This document shows, piece by piece, positions 19,350 through 30,738 of a stretch of DNA of 64,000 bases (within the stretch, counting starts at the first letter, position 1; each line of letters begins with the position of its first letter). The notes under the pieces were generated by a model. It did no database searches. It was not told where the DNA came from and saw only the letters and a list, made by a program, of their open reading frames with translations. Both the position numbers and the translations under genes were made by a program. Source of the DNA: Asterias amurensis (Eukaryota > Echinodermata > Asteroidea > Forcipulatida > Asteriidae); NCBI RefSeq assembly GCF_032118995.1, contig NC_092669.1, positions 9,857,501 through 9,921,500 on the forward strand, in the 5' to 3' direction.

Positions 19350-22300
19350 TTATCGAAGGTCCTCAACGGAATGTACAGCTGCGTACCTATCATGTCTAGG
19401 TCCAAAGCCCTTCTGGTTTTCCACATAACAGTGATAAAATTTCAAGAATCTGGTCGCGTCCTCATATCCATCTGCATAGTACGCTTCTAAATGCCCTTTG
19501 GGTGGTGGGTAGAGTCCGTTGCCAGTCCGAAACATCTCCAGTGCGCTGATATCGAACCGTTGTCCCGTTGTATCCACCCAACCACAGGCGATCTTGTCTC
19601 GCATTGTCGCGCGGGATTTGGGATCGGGCGAGATTCTGATGAGCTTATTTGGTGTGCCGAAGCTGAAGTTGACGTTTGACGGGAGGTTGCTGGTCTGTAA
19701 GAGTGTGGCATCCCCGAGGAACTAAAGAAAAAGAAAACAGTACAAAGTTTACTTATTTTGCGCATCAGCCTCACTGGCTTTGGCTCAAGAGTTTCATGCT
19801 CAAATAAAATAAGCAGGATACCAGTGCAACTAATACATGTAGTGAAATTGTGTTTTGGCTGGTTAACCTTTGTTCTGGTGAGCTTAATTTTCTTGCCCAA
19901 TTTCTTGAAATTGGGTTCTTGGGTGGATTTAGGACTAGTCTTATCTCGAGTTAGGATGAGTTACTCGTCCTAACTTAGGACTAGCTATACGTTTTTGATA
20001 TTTCCTAAGACTAGTCCGAAGTTAGGACAGTTCTAACTCTTTGTGAAATCGACCCCAGGTCACCTATTCCTGTTACGACTATTAATATAATGGAGCTCTA
20101 TATTGTGTTATTACTGCTATTACTTGCCATTAATCTCGGCATTGCATTTTAAAAAGGTCTCAATCGCAACGTTCTTATCAGGTATAACGAAACCAAAGAT
20201 AATCTCTGGAAACTTGTGGCTTTTGGAAACTGCTCAACAATTTCCTACTAGGCAAGTTAGCAGAATACCAGTCACAATGGTATACCTGGTGTTTTGGCAG
20301 GTTCCCTTACAGTGTTGCTAAGCGTATTTTTTTGATTGTGCTAAGCTACTTTTTGCGCCCAGCTCTAATGAAATTATGGGCCAAGATACAGATGTTCGAA
20401 TACGCGCGGGACAATTCGACTTGGTGACAAGTCGTAGTCAGCGTTTGTCTGCCAGCGCCTGCCTATGGGAGACTTTAGACCGCTAGGTGGCAGCAGACTT
20501 ACCAGGTAAACTTCCATTGTTTACGTAGTTCTGAGCATGCGCACATTACCGAGGACAAGGGATTTTACCTAGTAAGTCTGCTGCCACCAAGAGTCCCAAA
20601 AGTCTCTTATTATGACTCGAGAGTTTTTAGAGTGTGGTTCACTTTACTTACACGACCATTATACTGTGGTGGGCTCCAGCCTGGAAACCACGGCACGTAG
20701 ATACAGCCAAGTAAAACCTGCATACATCAAGTAAAATAAGAGAATAGAAGAGATTCAAAAACAGATACAATACTAATTTAAACATGCTCTTCAAAAGAGG
20801 TAAATTACTAACTAATTTCTTTACAACATTTTGTGAGTATAGGCCTATGTACTGTATTGTTTGTTGCTTTGTTTTGGTTATGCAATTTGGTTATTGCAAT
20901 TATTGTTTTATGTTTTTACCTCAATTAGTTCCTCCATGCTTTCATATCTCGAAATCTCAACCTCGTTCCCAATCTTCCAGCATCGATCTCCTATCTCAAA
21001 CACCTTTGGTCCTTTAGTGCGTATACTCGAACTCGTCCCCTGGTCCACGTCATGAACGCTTACAGAGTTGTATTTGTCCACAATGTTGAGAACAGTGGCT
21101 TTTACGTACAGTCGCTCTGTCGCCTGTTTGCAAGATTTAAAAGTTATGATTCAACTATTAACAAGTAGGTTCTATTTAAAATCTCACTTCTAGTTAGACC
21201 ATTTAGGAAAACTGTTCCTAATAATTAACAGTATTCTGCTTTAAACTATTAAAGGCACTGGACAATATTGGTAGGCCTAATTACTCAAAGTAATAGTTTG
21301 CATACAAACCTACCTGTAAAGATCAATGGAGAGTTGCTGATAGTATAAAACATTTTGAGAAACGGCTCCCTCTAATGTATAGAGATTGAGAAAGGGGTAA
21401 TTTCTCACTCAAAATTTTGCAATTTTGAAGCATAATTGTGTAAATCATCATCATGCTACTTTTAAAACATCTTTTTTCAAATAGCCATGGATCGGTCGAG
21501 TTGGTCTTTGAAAGGTGTTCTGTCCGTTTGTTATAAAATCGGTATGGTAGAGAGATGTTGTAAAAGTAGAATACAATGATCTACACAAAATATGCCTTGA
21601 AATTGCGCGGTTTTCGTTTTACCTCGTCGACAAACACGGTCGGCCATTTATGGGAGTCAAAAATTTGACTCCCATAAATGGCCGACCGTGTCAGTTCGCG
21701 ACGTAAGATGAAAACCGTGCAATTTTGAGTGATACTTGTGTGGATCATCATATTCTACTTTTAAAACATCTTTCTAACCATATGCATTTCATAACAAACG
21801 GTTTCAAACGCTTTTCATAGACCAACTCGTCCGATCCAAGGCAACGTGTTCCTTTAAGGCGGCGGAAATTTTACACTCATCAAACGTGTTTATACGTTCA
21901 GGTTGATTTCGTATGTTGTATAGATTCAGCATGTATATAATAATATTTGTGAAATTCTTACCTTAACATGTGCGTCACTGGGTAGATTTGCTTTCAGCGC
22001 TGACCGCAGACGATCAATGAAATCAAAACCAGCAGAAAGCGCGCCAAAGGGCAACGGTGCAACCTCGTCCACGATGTCATAGAGTGCGTAGAGGTAACTC
22101 TGAAAGGATAAAGGGCAACGATAATCTGTTCAATTGATATTTTGCTCTTAAATAAGTCGTAAATATTGACGCAAACGTATACGACTAGGGCACTATAGGC
22201 ATATCTCGAAGCTTCCTTAATACCGCGTCAAGGAATCTTTCATCAAGTTCCATGCTTCTCCTCATTGAACCCAAGTCTCGACACTCCTGGGGTGACAGGT

Positions 22301-22840
22301 ATTTTTCTTCAGCTGCGCCACGCGTCTGCAACTCTCTGTCTTAGATAATGTCTTTGAATCACAAAATGCAAATCTCTTCTCAAAACTTATCTTACGTCAC
22401 AGGTTTTCAAGGACTTGGTGAGTCTGTTTTCTGTCGTTTTGTTTTTTGCTTTACTGTGCCTTAAACACCCAGCGGGGTGATGTATACAAAAGGATATTAT
22501 TATAGGCCAACATTGTTTTGATCTCATAAAGTTCGGTGGGAGTGGCCGAGTAAAGAGTAGGATTTGAGTGGCGGCTACCGCTCTTGACCCCTCTGGTTAC
22601 GGCGGCACTGTGGATAGAAGTTGAAAACTTAAAGGAACTTACAGGTATATTTTCTGGAGCCGTTGCCATGACAGCGGCAATCAACGCATTTGACGATATC
22701 CCACCATACCTCTGTGCGTTGCTGAGCACGATGGGACCGTGATCGCACAGGCACTGCGCAACTCCAATGTTACGGATACCAAAGAATGAGCTCCCATCCA
22801 GGGCGAGGTCAAAGGGCGCGGTTAGGTTCTCCCCTGCCAT
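19350..22840 (-). CDS. Patatin-like phospholipase domain protein A (PNPLA/adiponutrin type) with altered elbow
   Basis: Five exons: 22643-22840, 21962-22099, 20920-21123, 20652-20717, 19350-19721. All junctions are GT-AG and phase 0, giving 325 aa. The ATG at 22840 directly follows an acceptor-like CCACAG, so a 5' untranslated exon is likely. Residues 11-66 match the start of PNPLA1-5 proteins: an oxyanion-loop-like DGSSFFG, then GVAQCLCDHGP, then the nucleophile elbow region YGGISSNAL. The catalytic serine (S49) remains but the elbow is GXSXN rather than GXSXG. Exon 4 gives YVPWFPGW, and exon 5 opens FLGDATLL, where the dyad aspartate (D206) remains but the usual DG is DA. The family hydrolyses acyl esters of lipids; activity here is doubtful but not excluded. 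It has only the patatin domain plus a short tail, shorter than vertebrate PNPLA2/3. Paralogue of 30739-34815. Confidence 0.85.
19908..20058. repeat. GGACTAGTCC-type foldback in intron 4 of patatin gene A
   Basis: AGGACTAGTCTTATCTCGAG...CTCGTCCTAACTTAGGACTAG and the end TTTGTGAAATCGACCCC match the arms at 3742-4263, here uninterrupted. Confidence 0.7.
20470..20610. repeat. Foldback with GGTGGCAGCAGACTTAC arms
   Basis: TAGGTGGCAGCAGACTTACC and TAGTAAGTCTGCTGCCACC are inverted about 60 bases apart in intron 4 of patatin gene A, close to exon 4. Confidence 0.7.
21249..21420. repeat. TTAA-A left half in intron 2 of patatin gene A
   Basis: TTAAAGGCACTGGACAATAT to GAAAGGGGTAATTTCTCACT. The right half is replaced by TTAA-C sequence. 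Confidence 0.65.
21485..21857. repeat. TTAA-C element, left end clipped
   Basis: GATCGGTCGAGTTGGTC on the left and GACCAACTCGTCCGATCC...GTTCCTTTAA on the right, around a near-perfect central palindrome of CGGTCGGCCATTTATGGGAG and its complement. Other copies lie at 31225-31589, 37542-37822 and 49160-49549. Confidence 0.8.
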
Positions 22841-22967
22841 TACTGTGGATCGAAATCAAAGTAAACCATCACTGGGTCTGTCACGTAGGCTACATCGTCT
22901 GGTACACCAATAACTCACACCCGTTTCAGACAGTCGCTCCAGAGTCGCGCCGAACATAATGCGTTAA

Positions 22968-23535
22968 AGGCACCGTGGAGTCGTGGACACTATCGATAAT
23001 CACTCAAAATAATCGGTAGAATAAAAACTTACTCATGTTTGGGGTTGAACAAAGAATTGACTAGAGTGGGATTCTAACCAACGACCTCCGGATTAATAAC
23101 GTGCCGGCGCTCCACCAACTGAGCTATCTATAGCCCTATGTTGGCGGTGTCCCTATTTTGTCAATATCTTTGTTCGGGGTGCCAGTCAGAAGCCATACAA
23201 CCGTTAACTTTTACTTGTTAACGAGTAATGGAGAGCTGTTGATAGTATAACACAATGTGAAAAACGGCTCCCTCTGAAGTATCGTAGTATTTGAGAAAGA
23301 AGTAATTTCTCATTAAAAGATTTGAATTTAATAAGAGACCTCAGCTGAGGCCTCGAATTCAATGCAAGGTGTTTTTCCTCCATTATGAGTCTCTCGCAAC
23401 TTCGACGACCGATTGAGCTAAAAAAAAATTTTTACAGATTTTTGTTATATTATGCATACATTATTTTTTGATACACCAAGTGAGAAGACTGGTCTTTGAC
23501 GATTACCAAAGGTGTCCATGCCTTTAAAGTACATG
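22968..23535. repeat. TTAA-A element interrupted by a SINE
   Basis: Left part TTAAAGGCACCGTGGAGTCG...AATAAAAACTTACT. The right part resumes ACTTGTTAACGAGTAATGG and runs to TCCATGCCTTTAA. Confidence 0.7.
23038..23210 (-). mobile_element. tRNA-derived SINE fragment inside a TTAA-A element
   Basis: On the minus strand it reads GATAGCTCAGTTGGTGGAGC (A-box) and GGTTAGAATCCCACT (B-box with one change from GGTTCGAATCC). TTACT occurs on both sides as a plausible target duplication. It is not a functional tRNA: the anticodon stem is poor and the arms are altered. Confidence 0.65.
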
Positions 23536-23681
23536 GAAAGTTCGATGTAGGAGCGACTGGACGCGTCGCGCTAGAAGTCGAAACAATCGACTGTTGCGCA
23601 GTCATTTGAACGACTCTGGAGCGTCTTGGTTTTAGACGTCGATCTTGTCATGGATCGAACCGAGCCAATGTAAATGTTACG

Positions 23682-24075
23682 TTAAATGCAGTGGACACTA
23701 TTGGTAATTACTCAAAATAATTATTGACATAAAACCTTACTTGGTGACGAGTAATGGGGAGAGTTTGATGGTATAAAACATTGTGAGAAACGGCTCCCTC
23801 TGAAGTTCCATAATTTTAGAGAAAGACGTAATTTTCCACTAATTTGATTTTGAGACCTCAGATTTAGAACTTAAGGTCTCGAAATCAACCATCTAAACGC
23901 ACACAACTTCGTGTGACAAGGGTGTTTTTTTCTTTCATTATTATCTCGCAAGTTCGATGACCGATTGAGCTAAAATTTGCACAGGTTTGTTATTTTTTGC
24001 TGATGTTGAGATACACCTAATAGCAACTGTGAAGGCTAGTCTTTGACAACTACCAATAGTGTCCATTGCCTTTAA
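23682..24075. repeat. TTAA-A element, full length
   Basis: TTAAATGCAGTGGACACTAT to GTCCATTGCCTTTAA. Confidence 0.8.
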
Positions 24076-25538
24076 GTTTGCCTGTCTGCAGATTGTAGAA
24101 ACCATTTATTTGGGTCGACCTAGAGTCGCTCCTAATTTGGTTCGGCGCGACTCTGGAGAAATAGTACGGTTGGAGACGATGGTTTTCGCCGGTATACATA
24201 AAAAAAAAACGAATTACTGGAGTAGAGATACTGGTATATTGTACACTATAAAAACTTCCTGGGCCGAATTTCCTAAACCTGTTAAGCAGAAAATACTGCT
24301 TGCTAAAAAAAATTAAGTGGACATGGTATCCTTACTTGTCACTTTGTGCCAAGTACGTTTTTGTTGTGTGTGCTTATACAGGTGGTGTGCATGGTGCATT
24401 GTGTGAAGCGTTTTAAATTCCTTAAATTCTTGTACTGCGCCTCATCCGGTTTGCTTGGCTGACAATTTGAACGACCATTGCGTAAGCAATGACTGTTCTC
24501 AGAGATCAGCTTGCCATTATTCGGGGCAGTCGGGTCTTGGGCGTGGCGCCGTCAACATCTATCGGCTCTCGCGGGTTAATTTATTTCAGTAGCAATGTAC
24601 CTCTGTTATTTTATAATAAAGTACTCTAGACCATATGTTTATGGTGTCGCTCTTCAGTTTTTTTATGTCTGTTTAACATCACTAAAAATCAAAACATAAA
24701 ACAGGCTTAGTTTATCAAATTTGGACATAAGGATCTTAATTTAATAACGTATTAGTGTGCATAGCTTTAGGGAGTCAATTGGAGTTGAAGATCTATTGAT
24801 TTTCAGCTGTGCTTCTATAGCCACAGTGTGTTTATCCACCAACCAATCGCGGCACTTGGGGCCTTATTATTGATCGATATCGAATTGTTGAGACCTTACA
24901 AGGCTGCGAGGGGTCTCCACTTTTCCCCACAATATTTGTTTACCATTCCTTTCAAATCTTTATATTTTATATTTATTTCATTTCTCGGGAATAATAAGTA
25001 CACTAATGCACATTAGGCCACATAAAAAAAAAATTGTTGATCGTCCCTTTTTTTTGCAGATGGGGAGGGAGGGATTTTTTTTGTTAACCTTCTTTAAACA
25101 TCTTTTTAAACCTGTACATTTTGAAAAAAATACCAGCTGAAAAGTCTAGGCAGTAAAAGTATAAAGAGATATCCAGTCATGGGGGGGGGGGAATGGGGTC
25201 GGGGGGATGGGGTCAGGGGGGTTGAACTGTCGGGCGAGGACGATCAACATTTTTCTTTTTTTATTTGGCCTTAGTTAATAGGTTAAAAAATATTGAAAGA
25301 CACAGCAAAGAGCAATTTAAATACAGTAAAGGAAAAAGAAACAGCTGGAGCCCGAAGGATTGCCTAAAAGAAACACAGTTCTGTCGAGAGGCTCTCCTCT
25401 CCAGCTGATCCTAAATAGAACAACAATAGTTTAAAGTAGAATTATACAAATGTAAAAATATACTAAAGCCCTAAAAGTTTCTTTCATCAGAAACCCAGCC
25501 CTCTCCAATCCTCATCATCTTTGCTCTGAAATGAAGGG
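24076..25538. other. No gene seen
   Basis: Between the two patatin genes. Holds a fragment GGGCCGAATTTCCTAAACC (24262) related to the foldback at 50455, an AGGCCACATAAAAAAAA fragment (25015) and a G-rich run (25180-25230). Confidence 0.5.
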
Positions 25539-25882
25539 TTAAAGACCGTGGACACTATCGGTAATGGTCAAAGACCAGTCTTCTCACATGATGTATCTCA
25601 ACATTTACATAAAATAACAAACCTGTAAAAATTTGAGCTACGGTCGTCGAAGTTGCGAGATAATAATGAAAGAAAAAACACCCTTGTCACACGAAGTTGT
25701 GTGCTTTTAGATGCTTGATTTCGGTGCCTCAAATTCTAAACTTGAGGTCTCGAAATCAAATTCGTGGAAAATTACTTCTTTCTCGAAAACTATGTCACTA
25801 CAGAGGGAGCCGTTTCTCACAATGTTTTATACCATCAACCTCTCCCAATTACTCGTTACAAAGTAATGTTTTATGACGGTAG
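25539..25882. repeat. TTAA-A element, right end missing
   Basis: TTAAAGACCGTGGACACTAT to ATTACTCGTTACAAAGTAAT, then unrelated sequence. Confidence 0.75.
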
Positions 25883-26680
25883 GTAGGTGCATGAGAAAAT
25901 GTTTTATTCATGGTCGAGGAACGAGTTAAGGACAAAATAAACTGTATGTCATGTAATTGTTCTTCATAACTTATTTACCAGTATCAGACTAAAACGGCTA
26001 TTGCTGGCATTGCCCCTAAACCAGACAATAGTACTAATTTCATTGGTAGGAAGTAAACATATCTTACCTTGCCCTCGGGTAGTTTGTTATTTTTATTTCT
26101 GCAAGAAATCAACCAGCAACCGCAATTTCTCTCAATGGTTGCTTCCAGGTCCAGGCGAGTGCTTTATTCTGGAACTGTCATTCCATATCGAGTTGTTTTG
26201 AGTAAACCGGGTGCTGTTGAAAATGCAGTCAGACTCACAAAACCCAAACTGATTATTGGTGCAACAACAATGGAGTTGTCGAAATGAACACCGACACGGA
26301 ATGAAACTAAATCCAACCCGAGTTTTTGACTGTAAAATTACCCCACTCTTCCTTACAGCAACAACAGCAGACAGGCTTTTAATACACTGTGACTATTGCA
26401 AGTATTTTAATGCCATTCCGTCGAACAACACAGGGTAAATATCACCATCGAAGGGACAAAGGTCCCGGGGTTCCAGGCTTGTGTGTACGGGTGACGGGCA
26501 CGTCGTCCGCACGCTGTGGTTTATTAGGTTGATGATAAACCACGGACACTTTTGAGTCAATAGCAACGGTAAACGACTTGTGACTGACGGGATCCAAGTG
26601 GTTTAAGGGTTCGTCTCATAACAGTAGGGATGCAAAAAGGGGTGTGGCTGGGACTGTTTGGTGGGTCGATGTGTTTAGCT
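25883..26680. other. No gene seen
   Basis: Short open frames near 26001-26438 have no start context, domain or splice signals that I can support. Confidence 0.45.
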
Positions 26681-27030
26681 GTTAAAGACACTGAAAATGA
26701 TTGTTTGATAATTTTGTTAAAAAACAAATGTTCTTACTTGTTGTTTCCCAGATATGTAAAATAACAAACCTGTGAAAATTCGGACTCAATTGGTTATGGT
26801 AGTCGAAGTTGCAAGAGAATAATGAAGAAGAAGAAAAACACCTATGTTGCACACTATTGTATGCTTTTCAGATGCCTAAAAAGGCTTCAGACTAAAACTA
26901 TAAACGTTAATATAAGGGGGAGCCGTCGAAGTTGCAAGAGAGCAATGGAAGAAAAATCACCATTGTTGCACAAAATTATGTGCTTTCAGATGGCAAAAAG
27001 GCTTCCGGCCTGAGTATTTTAAAATTTGAG
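26681..27030. repeat. Diverged TTAA-A element with internal duplication
   Basis: Starts TTAAAGACACTGAAAATG. The segment GTCGAAGTTGCAAGAGA...GTGCTTTCAGATG appears twice in tandem (26795-26885 and 26925-27000). Confidence 0.55.
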
Positions 27031-28668
27031 CGAGATTTTCCGTGTTTTTCCATATTGTGCTGCAGGAGGCCTTGCTCTGTGGATCTTTGGTAAGCTGAGA
27101 TGTTAAGTCTAACCATAGAGAAAGGACAGATTTCTAACCATAACAGAATTAACCCAGTTCATTTTCTTGAGTTTTTTAATTTGTTGCTGACCCCTAAAAG
27201 AGCTTAACCCGGAGCCTTCAAAAGAGATTATAACGGTTGCAATAACGACAAATCGTCTCTATTGTCAAGGCGGCTCCTTGCGCAAGTGAGGGGATTAAGA
27301 CTATAGTAAGATGCTGGGTGTGCTGTAAGGCCAAATAAAATAAAAATACCAGTTGATCGCCCCCGCCCGCATCTTTTTTTCGGGCCGCATCATGTTTTTT
27401 GCTATTCACTATTTTTCGATTTTGGGGGGAAAAAAAGTGTGTTTTTTTTTTTTTTTATCCATCTTTTCAAAAGGACTGGCCTAGGAGCTTTTCCCGAATC
27501 TAACTTGTTGCTCTCGGACACTTGTAACTGTCTGTTTCATAAAACAATATTAGTGAATGCCTACCAGCGATTCTATTAATAGTGTTATCCGACCCTGTTA
27601 GTGTTAGTGTTAACACAGGTCCTCATGCAACTAATAGGTATAAGTAAGTTTGCGGTTGATTCAAACTGAAGAATTGGTGGCCTGTTTGATTTGAAATACA
27701 TAGCGGCCATCCTGAGAAAAAATAGTAAATAATAGGCCCTCATCCTCCTCTTTTTTGAAAAATCCGGACGACCAACTGGTGCTTTTTGTTATTTGGCCTA
27801 ACAGCGGGGAGAACAATCGTTGCGTCCAAAGAAACTATTTTCTCTGACTTTGCCTTGTTCTTGTGTGAAGTTTGATCCAATTGGGACATATTTTGGTGTG
27901 TGATTTATATTTCGTTAATTTGAAAGCTCTCCCGAAAATTATGGAAAACATTACTGTAAAAATAATATTATTTTTCCCGGTTTAAAAATGTTAATGTTTT
28001 CAATGAAATGCTGTTGTTAAACAACTTGACGTTTCGATCAGTACCCAGTGATTGTTTTCAGTTGCTTAGATGTGAACTTTATTTGGGGTTACGAGTAACG
28101 AGCGGGACATTCATTTCAAAATTCGTGCTTAGGCTGGTTCTTCTTTGATCTTGTAACATGTCTATTTATATTCCTTATGGAGGGGAGGGCATTGACCTTG
28201 TCGACAGAGGGCGGTATAGAGGTCGAGCTCAGATTGATTATCAATATTGCTTAGCAATTTCTTTGCGCTAAGCAAAGATGAGTAGGGTGGAACCAATGCA
28301 AACTGTATCGACTTTTGGCTGGTAGGTTAACCACTGTTTTCAGGTAAACAAGATATTCTATGCTTAGAACTTTTTGTGATTTCAAGATAGGGCCATGCAT
28401 TTAAAGAGCAAAAACGTTTACTAAGCAAAAATGACAAGGGCACCAGTGACACCAATGTTAACCATATGGACTTCTTGGCTGGTGTACTGTCCCAGCTAAG
28501 CAAGATAGTTATTTGCTTAACACATTTTTACGACTACATGTTTTTAAAACTTACAGCATAGTACCTTGTGCTAGTAACTTGGCCTTTCAAGTCGTCACTA
28601 AACACATTCTGAACCTGTTGTATTTTTTGTGGTACATCCCGATTTTATATTAAAAAGTATTTTTTTAA
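27031..28668. other. No gene seen
   Basis: Contains an AGGCCAAATAAAATAAAAATACC fragment family member at 27330-27480 (shared with 4560 and 25015), a short piece of the 2870 foldback near 28020, and AAGCAAAGATGAG-type words near 28270. Confidence 0.45.
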
Positions 28669-28677
28669 ACCACGTTA

Positions 28678-29016
28678 TAGTCTTGGTTCCAAGACCATTG
28701 GTGTTGCGCGGTCACACACAACCAAAGTTCCGATTATGCACTCACGGCAAAAACTGTACACGCTTGTAATGAACGAACGCTAGCGGGCGCTCTGTTTCTC
28801 TGGTTTCCGGATCTCACCAAGTCTTGGATATTTGCAAATTGAAGGCGTGGCAAGACTATGCAAACGAATTTTAATGTATGTGGTGAGATATAAGTCAGAG
28901 AAACAGAGCGCCCGCTAGTGTTCGTTCATTGCAAGCGTGTGCAGTTTTTGCCGTGCATAATCGGAACGTTGGTTGTGTGTGACCGCGCAACACCAATGGT
29001 CTTGGAACCAAGACTA
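28678..29016. mobile_element. 339-bp foldback element with exact 9-bp target duplication
   Basis: Arms of about 130 bases: TAGTCTTGGTTCCAAGACCA at the start and TGGTCTTGGAACCAAGACTA at the end, continuing with TTGGTGTTGCGCGGTCACAC and GAGCGCCCGCTAG in both. It is flanked by ACCACGTTA at 28669-28677 and 29017-29025. The arms are nearly identical, so the insertion is recent. The TAG...CTA ends and 9-base duplication match the MU-F elements at 5405 and 11450 in type, though not in sequence. No transposase. Confidence 0.8.
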
Positions 29017-29032
29017 ACCACGTTACTTTAAA

Positions 29033-29139
29033 GGGAGCCCGTTTCCAATGTGTTATACTATCCGGTGCTCGTTGCCAAGTAAGTTTAATGCTGACATCTA
29101 TTGTGAGTAATTAACAATGAGTGCCCAGCGCCTTTAATC
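29033..29139. repeat. TTAA-A right-half fragment
   Basis: AGGGAGCCCGTTTCC to GCCCAGCGCCTTTAA. Confidence 0.6.
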
Positions 29140-29251
29140 TTAAGGAATTAAATTTGAGTATTCACATGATGTGACCAATCATATCATTTTATTCAAACCT
29201 TATCGCACTAGCTTTATAAGCAGAAATGTATGACCCTAAACTACAGTTGAA

Positions 29252-29622
29252 TTAAAGATGCTATGTCAGATTTTTGGCACCAAACATTAAAAAATAGATT
29301 TTTTGAGCGAATGATATTTCAAAGAGTATCACCCGCTCTAACGACGAAAAAGTTTAACTTTTACTTTTACTTTTACTTTTAATGACAAAAGTTTAAAACG
29401 TTTCTTAAAAAACACATTAGAATTGGTCACGTGATATATTGTCGGGATCTCGACAAAATCTAATTTTGAGCACTTTATTTCACTGCTACTAATAATTGGC
29501 GGACTTTTTCGAGCAATGGCTCAAATGAAGCTTGTAACTTTCTCGACCCCTATCAAAATACCAATTGAATTTTAAATCAAAATTTGTGGGTCAAATCGGC
29601 CAAAAATCTGACAAAGCATCAC
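29252..29622. repeat. TTAA-B element, second copy
   Basis: TTAAAGATGCTATGTCAG to AAAATCTGACAAAGCATC. It contains a short (CTTTTA)n slip near 29352-29375 not seen in the copy at 4799. Confidence 0.75.
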
Positions 29623-30221
29623 AATCTTGTGAACATAATATTGTCGATGGCAAAATAAAGCAAAACAAGTCCTATCTTGCTGTTACAGATATAAACTGTA
29701 GGTTCCAAATGTTTTCGAAAATGGGACTGTGACAAAAGTTACTTGAATATTCATTTTGTGAGGTCATGTTGCCTGAAGTACATAATATTAACAATTTAGT
29801 TTAAAACTTACAATTTGACATTAGAAAAAGCTAAACAGCAGTAAGGCATAATATTGTTGTTAAAAATGTCAAAACGGAAAGTGTACCAAAGTTATTAATT
29901 ATTTCATTCAAATAAAAGTGAATTTAAAAAAGATACATCATAAATATAGATATCATTAATATTTTCTTTGACATGTAACAGGGCTGATCCCCAAAAGTGG
30001 GGAAAAATGTTTTGTCATCTCCCGGACTCAGTTTACGTCGTATTTGAATACAAGGGGCGAATTGAGTTCGGCGTATTGGGTTGTAAAATGCCTTGACTGT
30101 TGTTGAACAGACATTTTAAAGTATAATGATTCTCAATATCCCTTGAAACTGTGTGGAGTTACTGGTTTGTAAAGCCAAAGTTTTGACTCCACAAAATTGC
30201 AAACCATCTTCCGATTTATGT
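29623..30221. other. No gene; worn TTAA-C half
   Basis: Around 30080-30215 a degenerate TTAA-C half can be read (AACAGACATTTTAAAGTATA, TTTTGACTCCACAAAATTG). Nothing else is recognised. Confidence 0.4.
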
Positions 30222-30730
30222 TTAAAGACACTGGACTCTTTTGGTAATTGTCAAAGACCAGTCTTTTCACTTGGTGTATCTAAACATATGCATAAAATAA
30301 CAAACCAGTGAAAGATTGAGCTCAATTGGTCATGGAAGTTGCAAGATAATAATGAAAGAAAAAACACCCTTGTCACACGAAGGTGTGTGCTTTCAGATGC
30401 TTAATTTCGAGACTTAAACATCTAATTCTCAGGTCTCAAAATCAAATTCATGCACAATAATTCTTTCTCGAAAACTACGGTACTTCAGAGGGAGCCGTTT
30501 CTCACAATGTTTTATACTATCAACAGCTCCACAATACTCGTTACCAAGTAAGGTTTTATGCTAATAATAATTATCAAGACTACATCCGTATGGACTGTAA
30601 AGGGGGTAACCCTGTTTCAGCCCTAGGAGTAGGTGGCAACGGCCTCTGGAAAAAAATTGTAGTCCACACCTTGTGTGTCTGGCGACTAGCATACAAAAAA
30701 TATTTAAAAAAATAGAGTCCACTGCCTTAA
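30222..30730. repeat. TTAA-A element with an inserted retroposon-like piece
   Basis: TTAAAGACACTGGACTCTTT to GTCCACTGCCTTAA. About 125 bases starting CTACATCCGTATGGACTG and ending in an A-rich tail (30577-30700) interrupt its right end. The element ends 8 bases past the stop codon of patatin gene B. Confidence 0.7.
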
Positions 30731-30738
30731 AAAAATCA

